Source: Betaproteobacteria bacterium
Lineage (GTDB): Bacteria; Pseudomonadota; Gammaproteobacteria; Burkholderiales; Burkholderiaceae_E
Reading direction: 5' to 3'
Assembly (NCBI GenBank): GCA_016868095.1
Contig: VGHV01000090.1
Span: 1-8,308, forward strand
Length of the DNA stretch: 8,308 nt
Below, in pieces: positions 1 through 6,184 of the stretch (position 1 is its first letter; each line of letters starts with the position of its first letter). Both the position numbers and the translations under genes were made by a program. The notes below the pieces were generated by a model. It did not search any database. It was given only the letters and a program-made list of their open reading frames with translations, and had not been told where the DNA came from.

Positions 1-1
1 C

Positions 2-1102
2 GCCCCGATCGGTCAACTGCCTGCTCGCGAGCCTGATCCATTGTTACGATTTTCAGTCCAATACACCTCAGGTACGACTTCGCGGCCTAAAGCAGTTTGC
101 TGGACCCATGCCAATGCGCTTTGGGGGGCACGCATCAATGCGCTTCACGAAGGGCTTACTCACAATGATATTCAGCTTGTGAGCCTGCCCTTGTTTCACA
201 CCAATGCGCAGGCCTATTCGATGCTCGCTAGCTTATGGGCTGGCGCAAGCGCTGTCGTGATGCCACGATTTTCTGCGAGCCGATTTTGGCCGATCTCGTT
301 AAAGCATCGGTGTAGCTTCGCCTCCTTAGTGCAGTTTTGTGTTCGTGCACTTGCCCAACACGATCGCCCCACACATCATCACTACCGACTTTGGGGCTCT
401 TCGGTTTGTGCGCCGCCTCAGGATAGCTACTTTGGTGTTCAAACCGTGGGTTGGTGGGGCATGACCGAAACCATTACCCATGGCATCACCGGTGTGCCCG
501 GTATGCCAAACACGGCATTGTCGATTGGTCGCCCTGCACCCGAATACGAGATTCGTGTCCTAGCCGAAGGCCGCGAAGCGAGGCCAGGTGAGATCGGCGA
601 GTTGTCGATTCGAGGTGTCAGGGGACTGAGTTTGTTTTCAGAATATTTGCATAATCCTGAGGCAACGCAGGCGTCATTTGACGAGGAAGGCTATTTTCTA
701 ACCGGTGATCTTGTGAGAATCGGTGAAGATGGCTCATATTTTTTCTCAGATCGTTCTAAAGATATGCTCAAGGTTGGCGGTGAGAATGTTGCTGCCTCTG
801 AAATTGAGCGCGTCATTATGGCTGTTCCCGGTGTGATTGAAGTCGCTGTGGTTGCCAGGTCGGATCCAATGCTTGATCAAGTACCGGTCGCCTGTTTGCG
901 TCTTGCACCGAATCAGGATCAGCGAGCGGTTGAAGCTGCTGTTCAAGATGCTTGTGCTCGTCAGCTTGCATCGTTTAAGCAGCCCCGATCCATCAAAATT
1001 TTTGATGATTTTCCACGATCGACGCTTGAAAAAATTGCAAAAGTTCAGTTACGCGAAATGATTGCTCAAGAGGCTCAACTTAGCTCGTCAACGAAGTCCT
1101 AG
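2..1102 (+). CDS. AMP-forming acyl-CoA ligase (ANL superfamily), 5' end outside window
   Basis: Activates a carboxylic acid with ATP to an acyl-adenylate and transfers it to coenzyme A in the cytoplasm. The frame is open from base 2 to a TAG stop, so the N-terminal part lies left of the window; 366 residues are visible. Motifs seen in order: the phosphate-binding loop YTSGTTSRPK (visible residues 21-30), the adenine-binding stretch WWGMTET, the hinge region TGDLVRI followed by SDRSKDMLKVGGENVAASEIE, and the C-terminal catalytic lysine region FPRSTLEKIAK. In the last motif a Glu stands where most relatives have Gly before the lysine. Family members are usually a little over 500 residues, so probably 150-200 are missing upstream. 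The acid substrate cannot be read from the sequence; caiC-like and generic fatty or aromatic acyl-CoA ligases are all possible. It converges on the reductase gene 51 bp away. Confidence 0.93.
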   Translation, partial: APIGQLPAREPDPLLRFSVQYTSGTTSRPKAVCWTHANALWGARINALHEGLTHNDIQLVSLPLFHTNAQAYSMLASLWAGASAVVMPRFSASRFWPISLKHRCSFASLVQFCVRALAQHDRPTHHHYRLWGSSVCAPPQDSYFGVQTVGWWGMTETITHGITGVPGMPNTALSIGRPAPEYEIRVLAEGREARPGEIGELSIRGVRGLSLFSEYLHNPEATQASFDEEGYFLTGDLVRIGEDGSYFFSDRSKDMLKVGGENVAASEIERVIMAVPGVIEVAVVARSDPMLDQVPVACLRLAPNQDQRAVEAAVQDACARQLASFKQPRSIKIFDDFPRSTLEKIAKVQLREMIAQEAQLSSSTKS

Positions 1103-1122
1103 GGCATCAAGGCTCCCTAAGG
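1098..1122. terminator. Possible weak stem-loop after the acyl-CoA ligase
   Basis: CCTAGGG (1098-1104) can pair with CCCTAAGG (1115-1122) with one bulged A and a 10-nt loop. It begins on the last bases of the ligase gene. There is no T-run after it, so a rho-independent terminator is only a weak possibility. Confidence 0.25.
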
Positions 1123-1160
1123 CCCGAACAATCCAAGAGGCACTGAACGCTCCCTAAGGC
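1112..1160. repeat. 12-bp direct repeat pair between convergent genes
   Basis: GCTCCCTAAGGC occurs exactly at 1112-1123 and again at 1149-1160. The second copy covers the stop codon of the minus-strand reductase. The two copies fill most of the 51-bp gap between the convergent genes. Confidence 0.7.
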
Positions 1161-2242
1161 ACGATGCGTTCGCGTCGAAATGCACTGAGCAGATCGATAA
1201 ACATTTGCTCACTATCGATCACCTGATGGAAACCATATTGCCTTGCCTTGATGGTCGATGTCATAACATCCCAGTCCGAGCCAAACACATAGTCTCCAAA
1301 AGGCCACGCAACAAGATCTTCAAAGTCAATGGTTTGTAATTGATAGCGTTCTTGAAGCCTTTGCCACCTGGCCTTCAAAGCCGGCATTTGCTGGCTTAAA
1401 TGGATCGTTTGGGGTTGATCCCAAGGCATCTCGAAAACCTTCGCTATGCTCGGCCATATGTTGCACCAGCGGAAATAGTCACCGTTGGTGATGTTGAATG
1501 CCTCATTCGATGCTCGCTTCTCGAGCGCAGCCCAAAGCGCGGCTTCGGCGAAATGGGCCGAATCGGTGGCCTGATAGATCGATGTCCAAGCGCCGTGCTT
1601 CCCAGGAAATCGAAGGGGTAGTCCAAGATCTTTGCAAAGTGCTGCGTATACCGCAATCACCGGAATAATGCTCATGGCGGTCCCTGGGGCAAAGCCACAT
1701 AGCGTCTGAGGGCGCAACTCAACCCAGTCCCATGTTCTTGCGGCAAGCGAGTCGTCGTGCAACGCCCTTGACTGAAAATCTGTCAGCCAATCGATCTGAT
1801 CAAAATAATAGTTGGGTGGGATATGCCGCGGATCTGATTCACGAGCAGGTGTTTTGATGGGACCAAGATGAACGCCGTAGTATTTCGTCCCAGTAACAAG
1901 AACAACCCGCTTTAAGCTTGCATGATATGTCGCGACCGCACTGACCGAATTCACAAGCATGTCACGATTCACATCGATATTACTTGCATAGCTAGAAGCA
2001 GGACCTTGGCTGGCTTGAAACGCTGCGTAAAAAACATGGGTGATTCCCTCAAGCGAACCAATGACTTGATCGCACTGCCTGCGATCGAGCACATCAAGCG
2101 CCAAATACCGAACGCTTTGTCGATCCGTGCCCTTACGGCGGGAAATGCCGATCACTTCCCAGTTTGGGTCTTTCTCAAGCCTTTCGACGATATAGCGTCC
2201 GATGACCCCTAGTGCTCCAATCACAACTGCCTTATATGCCAT
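1154..2242 (-). CDS. PRISE-type SDR: progesterone 5-beta-reductase/iridoid-synthase-like NADPH-dependent enone reductase
   Basis: Predicted cytoplasmic reductase with an NAD(P)-binding Rossmann fold, 362 residues. Seen: glycine motif GALGVIG (9-15); SRR (34-36) after the second strand, which suggests NADPH; LALDVLD (48-53) and THVFYAAF, as in plant progesterone 5-beta-reductases; TGTKYY with Lys120; PNYYFDQID with Tyr146; LRPQTLCGFAPGTAM; LPLRFPG; NEAFNITNGD; and a C-terminal RERIVP like the family ending. In the plant enzymes the active-site Lys and Tyr sit in TGxKHY and NFYY, and these line up with Lys120 and Tyr146. The family reduces activated C=C bonds of enones; the natural substrate in bacteria is unclear. 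ATG at 2242 is chosen over the GTG one codon upstream because AAGGA lies 6 nt before the ATG but only 3 nt before the GTG. It diverges from the AAA+ gene and converges with the ligase. Annotation pipelines may call it NAD-dependent epimerase/dehydratase. Confidence 0.9.
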   Translation of the reverse strand: MAYKAVVIGALGVIGRYIVERLEKDPNWEVIGISRRKGTDRQSVRYLALDVLDRRQCDQVIGSLEGITHVFYAAFQASQGPASSYASNIDVNRDMLVNSVSAVATYHASLKRVVLVTGTKYYGVHLGPIKTPARESDPRHIPPNYYFDQIDWLTDFQSRALHDDSLAARTWDWVELRPQTLCGFAPGTAMSIIPVIAVYAALCKDLGLPLRFPGKHGAWTSIYQATDSAHFAEAALWAALEKRASNEAFNITNGDYFRWCNIWPSIAKVFEMPWDQPQTIHLSQQMPALKARWQRLQERYQLQTIDFEDLVAWPFGDYVFGSDWDVMTSTIKARQYGFHQVIDSEQMFIDLLSAFRRERIVP

Positions 2243-2248
2243 CACAAT

Positions 2249-2253
2249 TCCTT
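2249..2253 (-). promoter_or_regulatory. Ribosome binding site of the PRISE reductase
   Basis: AAGGA on the minus strand, 6 nt before ATG 2242. It decides the start against the adjacent GTG. Confidence 0.65.
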
Positions 2254-2310
2254 CTCAGTCGACGTAGCTCGCTTGAGCTGTTCCGCTCGAGCCTGGGCGA
2301 AACGAGCATG

Positions 2311-2339
2311 TTGACCACGAGCCAAAGCCTGATTATCCT
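2311..2339 (+). promoter_or_regulatory. Sigma70-like promoter of the AAA+ ATPase gene
   Basis: TTGACC (2311-2316, five of six to consensus) is followed by a 17-bp spacer and TATCCT (2334-2339, four of six). Transcription would start near 2346, giving a leader of about 36 nt. The -10 overlaps GGATAAT read on the other strand, so the element could also act as a -10 for the divergent reductase, but no good -35 is visible for that direction. Confidence 0.55.
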
Positions 2340-2368
2340 GGATGAACAAACTATCCATTGTTTTGAAA

Positions 2369-2374
2369 AGGGAG
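2369..2374 (+). promoter_or_regulatory. Ribosome binding site of the AAA+ ATPase
   Basis: AGGGAG lies 7 nt before ATG 2382, which supports that start. Confidence 0.65.
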
Positions 2375-2381
2375 ATGGTTT

Positions 2382-3398
2382 ATGCAGGCAAGCAATCACG
2401 ATTCGGGTGCAGCTTCGCGATTGCCGATCCGTTTTCCGATTGCCAATATGCGCGCTGTGTTTAAGCCTCAAGACGTTGAGCGAAAGCTTCAGCGGCTGCG
2501 TGATTCCGGATCGCTTAAAGAGCGCGAGACCTTAGCCAATACCTACGAGCGGATGCTTGAAACAGGACCTGAGCGCTTCTCAGTCAAGCCCTCAGGGCTC
2601 CCGGTGATGGACGAACTCTACGAAAGTCTGCCAAACTTTAAGTTGGCGCTCGACGAAGTTAAGCGTCACCTTGCCTTGAGCCAGGACTGTAGCGATAGCT
2701 TGCAAATGACGCCCATGTTGCTGCTGGGTCCGCCCGGTGTTGGGAAAACCCATTTCGCGCGACAAATGGCTGAGTTGCTCGGCACGGGTATGAATCTTGT
2801 ACCGATGAGTTCGATGACGGCCGGATGGTTGCTTTCGGGGTCTTCATCGCAATGGAAAGGTTCACGGCCAGGAAAGGTCTTTGAGGCATTGGTCGAGGGG
2901 CAGTTCGCCAACCCGGTGATTGTGGTTGATGAAATCGACAAGGCTGCCACCGAAGCTCAATATGATCCGCTCGGTGCCCTGTACAGTTTATTAGAACATG
3001 ACAGTGCGCAACATTTTGTCGATGAGTTTGCCGAGGTGCCGATCGATGCAAGCGGTGTGATTTGGGTGACCACTGCGAATCATGAGCGTGCGATTCCAGA
3101 ACCTATTCTTAATCGCATGAATGTGTTTCAGATTGACGCGCCAGATGCTGATGCCGCGCGAAGAATCGCCTCCCGTATGTATCAACAAATTCGACGTGAG
3201 CACGCCTGGGGAGCTTTCTTTGACGATGAGCCTAGCGATGAAGCGCTTGATGCGCTTCAAGAGCTTGCGCCTCGCGAGATGCGAAGGGCCTGGATGACAG
3301 GGTTTGGCAATGCTCGACTGCGCGCTAGTGACCAGGTCAAGCTTTGCGATTTGCCTCAGCAGGCACCCTTGCGTCGTCGTGCCGGGTTTTTATCCTGA
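2382..3398 (+). CDS. Stand-alone Lon-like AAA+ ATPase without protease domain
   Basis: Soluble 338-residue P-loop ATPase. An N-terminal region of about 110 residues, mostly charged helix (for example 30-60), precedes one AAA+ module. Seen: Walker A GPPGVGKT (116-123), Walker B VIVVDEIDKA (179-188), sensor 1 TTAN (230-233), a likely arginine finger in PILNRMN (Arg245), and a sensor-2-like helix APREMRR (296-302). Spacing and wording such as GKVFEAL, GALYSLLEHD, FVDEFAEVPID and the TTAN strand followed by IPEPILNRM resemble the Lon protease ATPase domain. The chain ends soon after the small domain, so the Ser-Lys protease domain is absent, as is the large Lon N-domain. All ATP-site residues are present, so it is probably an active remodelling ATPase. 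No partner is encoded next to it and its target is unknown. The start is supported by AGGGAG and the promoter upstream. The real function may be described in databases only as AAA family ATPase. Confidence 0.88.
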   Translation: MQASNHDSGAASRLPIRFPIANMRAVFKPQDVERKLQRLRDSGSLKERETLANTYERMLETGPERFSVKPSGLPVMDELYESLPNFKLALDEVKRHLALSQDCSDSLQMTPMLLLGPPGVGKTHFARQMAELLGTGMNLVPMSSMTAGWLLSGSSSQWKGSRPGKVFEALVEGQFANPVIVVDEIDKAATEAQYDPLGALYSLLEHDSAQHFVDEFAEVPIDASGVIWVTTANHERAIPEPILNRMNVFQIDAPDADAARRIASRMYQQIRREHAWGAFFDDEPSDEALDALQELAPREMRRAWMTGFGNARLRASDQVKLCDLPQQAPLRRRAGFLS

Positions 3399-3412
3399 AC
3401 GAGTTTTCCGAA

Positions 3413-3444
3413 AGGCGCTGATTTCTTTATCAGCGGCCTGTTTT
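3413..3444 (+). terminator. Rho-independent terminator of the AAA+ gene, possibly bidirectional
   Basis: The stem AGG-CGCTGAT (3413-3422) pairs with ATCAGCG-(G)-CCT (3429-3439) with one bulged G, a TTCTTT loop, and GTTTTG after it. It lies 15 nt after the AAA+ stop codon. On the minus strand it also lies just past the small ORF at 3456-3626, followed only by TTT, so termination from that side would be weaker. Confidence 0.7.
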
Positions 3445-3455
3445 GCACTTGGGGC

Positions 3456-3626
3456 TTATCGCCCAACGCTTGCGCAGTGCGCTCCTGCGCTTGCTTTACC
3501 AGACCCCGCGGCAATTAAGGGGGCCTCAAAACGTAAATCGATTGCTGCAGACTGCTTGAAATCCCAGGCAATGAATAGTGCGAGCAAAAGCCAGAAAAGT
3601 AGGGCGCTTTTATGTTTAGAATCCAT
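3456..3626 (-). CDS. Possible 56-residue membrane-anchored small protein downstream of the YeeE-family gene
   Basis: I do not recognise this protein. An ATG inside the last codons of the YeeE-family gene (overlap of 11 bases, shifted frame) opens a 56-codon frame ending at TAA. The N-terminus has a charged start, MDSKHKS, then a hydrophobic run ALLFWLLLALFIAW (8-21), the layout of a membrane anchor or uncleaved signal. After it come about 35 small and polar residues with one Cys (51). The overlap suggests translational coupling in the sulfur operon; no clear ribosome binding site is seen beyond a weak GAGAG. The frame fills most of the 217-bp gap between the AAA+ and YeeE genes and stops just before the terminator hairpin. 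It may instead be a chance frame or the remnant of a longer gene. Confidence 0.35.
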   Translation of the reverse strand: MDSKHKSALLFWLLLALFIAWDFKQSAAIDLRFEAPLIAAGSGKASAGAHCASVGR

Positions 3627-4782
3627 ATCGCTCTCGAAGTCTTATGCCAATAAGCGTTCCGCAAAATGCAATGCAAAGCCAAATCCAGCCATGAAGACTA
3701 CCGGTCGATATGCCGCTTAACATGGCGCCTACGTTACAACCAAAGGCCAGTCTCGAGCTATAGCCCATGATCAATCCCGCCAGCAAAGCAATGGCCCATT
3801 GTTTGGCGCTTAGACTTTGAGATTGCTGAGTCGATGCCTTGACAACGATTCTTTGCTTCCATTGCTGTATCAAGTAGGCGCCTGCAAGAATCCCGATATT
3901 GGTCATGGATGTGACATCGAGTAGCACGCTTTCACGAAGTCGCTCTTGGTGTTGTGCTGCGCCCCAAAAGCTGTGCTGGCTCGGATCGAAAAGCGAACTT
4001 GCAGTCGCGAGTTTGGCTGCCCAAAGTCCAAAGCCATAAACCACGCCCCATGCCTGACCTGCAAGTATGAGATTAATGCTTGCGAAGATTGCCAGTCCAA
4101 CGGCACCGTAGACCCAGTTCGCCTTAATCCAGGTTCTACTTGGTCCAACATAAAGTCTGACCATCAATAGTAAAAATATCAAGAACGAAGCAGTTAGGGC
4201 AAAGCTGAAGCCGGCATCAAAGTGATCGAGTAGCAAGATCGGTGACATACTGCCAAGGCTTAGCCAAAAGGGTAGGTGCACCGAGCCGAGAAAGCTTCCC
4301 AAAGCAAATAAGGGTAGGATGCCGATGTTGAGTGCGTAGCCCATCCCGGCTTTGTAAAGCGTCCCCGAGCCGCAACCATCAGCGATTTGCATGCTGGCAC
4401 CAAACACAAAAGCACCAACAAGCAGACTCACGCCGATGGGGCCAGCAGCGCTTTGCAACTCCTCAAATTGCGAAAGCAAAGGCAGTGCCATGGCGCTTGC
4501 CAAGAGCAGCAAAAGAGCCTGTCCAAATACCCCTCGTGGGTCTCTTGCACGTACTAGTTCGCGCCAACCCGTGGTGAATCCGAAGCGGGCAGCGGCAAGG
4601 CAGCTACCAAGACCAATGCCGACAAGAAATAGAACAGCCTGGCGAATAGATACAAAAGCTGCAACAGCCAAAAAAAAGACGCTACAAATCGCAGGCAGCG
4701 CAAGACCTCTTAAACTAGCCATGGCTTTGCGCTGGAATGTGCTTGTAGGTTCCGTCCATTGTTGGGTCAAGCTTGCGATCAA
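3616..4782 (-). CDS. YeeE/YedE (TsuA-type) thiosulfate/sulfur transporter, inner membrane
   Basis: Polytopic inner-membrane protein of 388 residues with many hydrophobic segments (for example 27-45, 48-66, 87-103, 114-132, 150-168, 192-210, 222-242, 328-342, 363-380). The two hallmark cysteine motifs are present: DGCGSGT (Cys137) and FGCNVGA (Cys349), in the two halves of the protein. Family members such as bacterial TsuA import thiosulfate, passing it along conserved cysteines. The gene follows the secreted rhodanese with a 4-base overlap in which its TTG start shares bases with the rhodanese TGA, so translation is probably coupled. An alternative ATG at 4722 would drop 20 N-terminal residues without losing a membrane span; neither start has a good ribosome binding site. 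Exact substrate is inferred: thiosulfate or another sulfur species. Confidence 0.88.
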   Translation of the reverse strand: MIASLTQQWTEPTSTFQRKAMASLRGLALPAICSVFFLAVAAFVSIRQAVLFLVGIGLGSCLAAARFGFTTGWRELVRARDPRGVFGQALLLLLASAMALPLLSQFEELQSAAGPIGVSLLVGAFVFGASMQIADGCGSGTLYKAGMGYALNIGILPLFALGSFLGSVHLPFWLSLGSMSPILLLDHFDAGFSFALTASFLIFLLLMVRLYVGPSRTWIKANWVYGAVGLAIFASINLILAGQAWGVVYGFGLWAAKLATASSLFDPSQHSFWGAAQHQERLRESVLLDVTSMTNIGILAGAYLIQQWKQRIVVKASTQQSQSLSAKQWAIALLAGLIMGYSSRLAFGCNVGAMLSGISTGSLHGWIWLCIAFCGTLIGIRLRERYGF

Positions 4783-5858
4783 AAGTGCTTGTCAGCCCAT
4801 AACTTTGCGTCAATCAGCAAAGCCTTAAGGCGGTTTGGCACATGGTCCATAGGAAGTGCTTCGGTTTGCTGGGTCCATTCAACCATCGATCCCGGATAGA
4901 GCATAACCTGCTTTTGTCCCAGGACCTCCGACAAAGCGAACCAATTCGTGGCTGCCCAGTGGCCTGTATTGCAGAACGATATAACCTGTGTTGTTGCCTG
5001 GATACCACTGCCCGCCAGGATGCTTTTTGCCTGTTGGTCGCTACCAAAGCGCGCACTGCCTTCGGCAAACCAGCGATCATGTTCGATATTGGAGGCGCCT
5101 TTTAGGGTGCCAGCCTGAAGGGCAGCACCATGACGCGTCTCGCCCAGGAAAAAGGCTGCGGGTCTAGCGTCAATGAGCTTTGCCTGCGGGTTTCCAATCA
5201 AGGCCAAAACTTCGTCGCGTCCAGCTAACATCGATCGATTAATGCTTGGAACATACTGACTTTTCGCTACGCTATGGGTGCCAGGATCAGTTGGGAATTC
5301 GGCCTGATTCCACGACTTCATGCCTCCATTGAGCAGGGAAAGACGCTCAAGACCAAGTACTTTTAAGGTCCAATAAACCCTTGCAGCGGATCCGAAATCG
5401 GTTGGATCATCACCATGCGATGTCACCACAATGTGGTGCGCTGCTGTAAGACCTAAGGATTGCACGAGCGCCGTGAGCTTCTCAATACTGGGCAGTTCAC
5501 CGGGATTGCTCGCAGGGCCTCTCCATGTGCCGTAGGGCGCATTCAAAGCGCCTGGTATGTGTGCCGTGAAGTAGGCTTGGGGGGAACGAATATCAATAAT
5601 CCGAAGCAGGGGTTGTTCGAGTTGCTTATTCAACTCGTCTGCACTGATCAAAGGCTTGACTGAGACTTTAGTCAAGCCTGATGCGGGCTCGCGTTGCTGA
5701 GCACTTGCATCTCGTTGCTGAGCACTTGCAGCCAGGACGAATAGGCTTGGCAATATGAATAGCAGAACTTTCGCAAACTGCCTCGACAGCTGATGAAGCC
5801 ATACCCTTGGATGATGGCTGGGCTGCTTGATGTGATGTGGGCTTTGTGGCGTTCCCAT
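4779..5858 (-). CDS. Periplasmic two-domain rhodanese (thiosulfate/3-mercaptopyruvate sulfurtransferase family)
   Basis: A secreted sulfurtransferase of 359 residues. A long polar N-terminus leads to a Sec signal: SRQFAK, the hydrophobic run VLLFILPSLFVL, and ASA before QQ (cleavage after about 46). Domain 1 (about 68-187) has the fold motifs RIIDIRSPQAYFTAHIPGALN and LLNGGMKSW, but no Cys in its active loop (VVTSHGDD), so it is non-catalytic as usual in tandem rhodaneses. Domain 2 (about 205-345) has LIDARPAAFF and the loop SFCNTGHWAA with catalytic Cys296. It should move sulfane sulfur from thiosulfate or a similar donor in the periplasm. It is first in an operon with the YeeE-family transporter, an association that suggests a joint role in periplasmic sulfur handling. 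ATG 5858 is supported by AAGGA 8 nt upstream. Oddities are a tandem repeat at the cleavage site and a perfect inverted repeat just after it, both listed separately. Confidence 0.9.
   Translation of the reverse strand: MGTPQSPHHIKQPSHHPRVWLHQLSRQFAKVLLFILPSLFVLAASAQQRDASAQQREPASGLTKVSVKPLISADELNKQLEQPLLRIIDIRSPQAYFTAHIPGALNAPYGTWRGPASNPGELPSIEKLTALVQSLGLTAAHHIVVTSHGDDPTDFGSAARVYWTLKVLGLERLSLLNGGMKSWNQAEFPTDPGTHSVAKSQYVPSINRSMLAGRDEVLALIGNPQAKLIDARPAAFFLGETRHGAALQAGTLKGASNIEHDRWFAEGSARFGSDQQAKSILAGSGIQATTQVISFCNTGHWAATNWFALSEVLGQKQVMLYPGSMVEWTQQTEALPMDHVPNRLKALLIDAKLWADKHF
5652..5679. repeat. Perfect 10-bp inverted repeat inside the rhodanese gene
   Basis: AGGCTTGACT (5652-5661) and AGTCAAGCCT (5670-5679) are exact reverse complements around an 8-nt loop. 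In the minus-strand mRNA this gives a strong hairpin at codons 60-69, between the signal peptide and the first rhodanese domain. Confidence 0.75.
5692..5730. repeat. 21-bp-period tandem duplication at the rhodanese signal-peptide cleavage site
   Basis: CGTTGCTGAGCACTTGCA occurs at 5692-5709 and 5713-5730. In the protein this gives ASAQQRD followed by ASAQQRE, so the ASA-QQ signal-peptidase site is present twice. Confidence 0.85.
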
Positions 5859-5866
5859 GTAGTGTG

Positions 5867-5871
5867 TCCTT
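5867..5871 (-). promoter_or_regulatory. Ribosome binding site of the rhodanese gene
   Basis: AAGGA on the minus strand, 8 nt before ATG 5858; it fixes the start despite the unusually long n-region of the signal peptide. Confidence 0.6.
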
Positions 5872-6170
5872 GATCGTAGTCACTTGGCGTGCGAATCATC
5901 GACGTCTATGCCATGCGAGCCCTGTTCTTTTTGAGATATGCATATGAAACTTCGGCATAAGCGGCGCGAGTCGAGCTTCGCATGCCGGCTATAAGGCGCC
6001 ACTCATCGGCAAATGGATTGCTTGTTTCATTTACTGAAACTTTGGCTTCCCAGTCGCTGTTCTTAGGGCTCACACTCTTCTCCTATCAACCATCCCGGAC
6101 AGCAAGACAGCGATCCAGGCCAGGCAGGCCAGGAAGCGCTGTTGCGCGAAGGCAAGCACTACAAATGAAT

Positions 6171-6177
6171 AAAGGAG
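6171..6177 (+). promoter_or_regulatory. Ribosome binding site of the ABC substrate-binding protein
   Basis: AAAGGAG lies 7 nt before ATG 6185. A second AAGGAG (6207-6212) lies 8 nt before an in-frame TTG at 6221, a less likely alternative start that would shorten the n-region by 12 residues. Confidence 0.7.
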
Positions 6178-6184
6178 ACTGCAA

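Larger units (their letters stand above)
5859..6184. promoter_or_regulatory. Divergent intergenic region between the sulfur operon and the LIV-type ABC operon
   Basis: This 326-bp stretch holds no convincing gene and must carry the promoters of both operons. Seen: the palindrome ATATGCATAT (5936-5945); the near-repeat TGAAACTTyGGC at 5945-5956 and 6035-6046, exactly 90 bp apart; the inverted repeat GTTTCA/TGAAAC (6024-6029 and 6035-6040); and the inverted pair CGGCAT/ATGCCG (5953-5958 and 5982-5987). TATAAG (5990-5995) could be a plus-strand -10, but no matching -35 is present, so I do not place a promoter. Confidence 0.5.

Noticed and set aside
41..43. TTG as the start of the acyl-CoA ligase
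   Set aside because: The frame is open to the left edge, and a start here would remove the N-terminal part the family needs; the gene is simply cut by the window.
2243..2245. GTG as the start of the PRISE reductase
   Set aside because: AAGGA would be only 3 nt away, whereas it is 6 nt from the following ATG.
2266..2279. Small hairpin AGCTC-GCTT-GAGCT in the divergent promoter region
   Set aside because: Only 5 bp with no T-run; expected by chance and not clearly placed to regulate either gene.
3304..3720. Plus-strand open frame of 138 codons across the AAA+ 3' end and the intergenic gap
   Set aside because: It overlaps the AAA+ gene in another frame and the 3' end of the YeeE gene on the other strand, runs through the terminator, has no ribosome binding site, and its product has no recognisable pattern.
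3616..5858. Open frames on the plus strand opposite the YeeE and rhodanese genes
   Set aside because: They are shadows of two strongly supported genes and show no domain pattern.
5982..5995. TATAAG as the -10 of the ABC operon
   Set aside because: No acceptable -35 at 16-18 bp, so a promoter cannot be supported.
6115..6133. CCAGG/CAGG-rich short repeats before the binding-protein gene
   Set aside because: Short and irregular; no array structure, consistent with local low complexity and not CRISPR.
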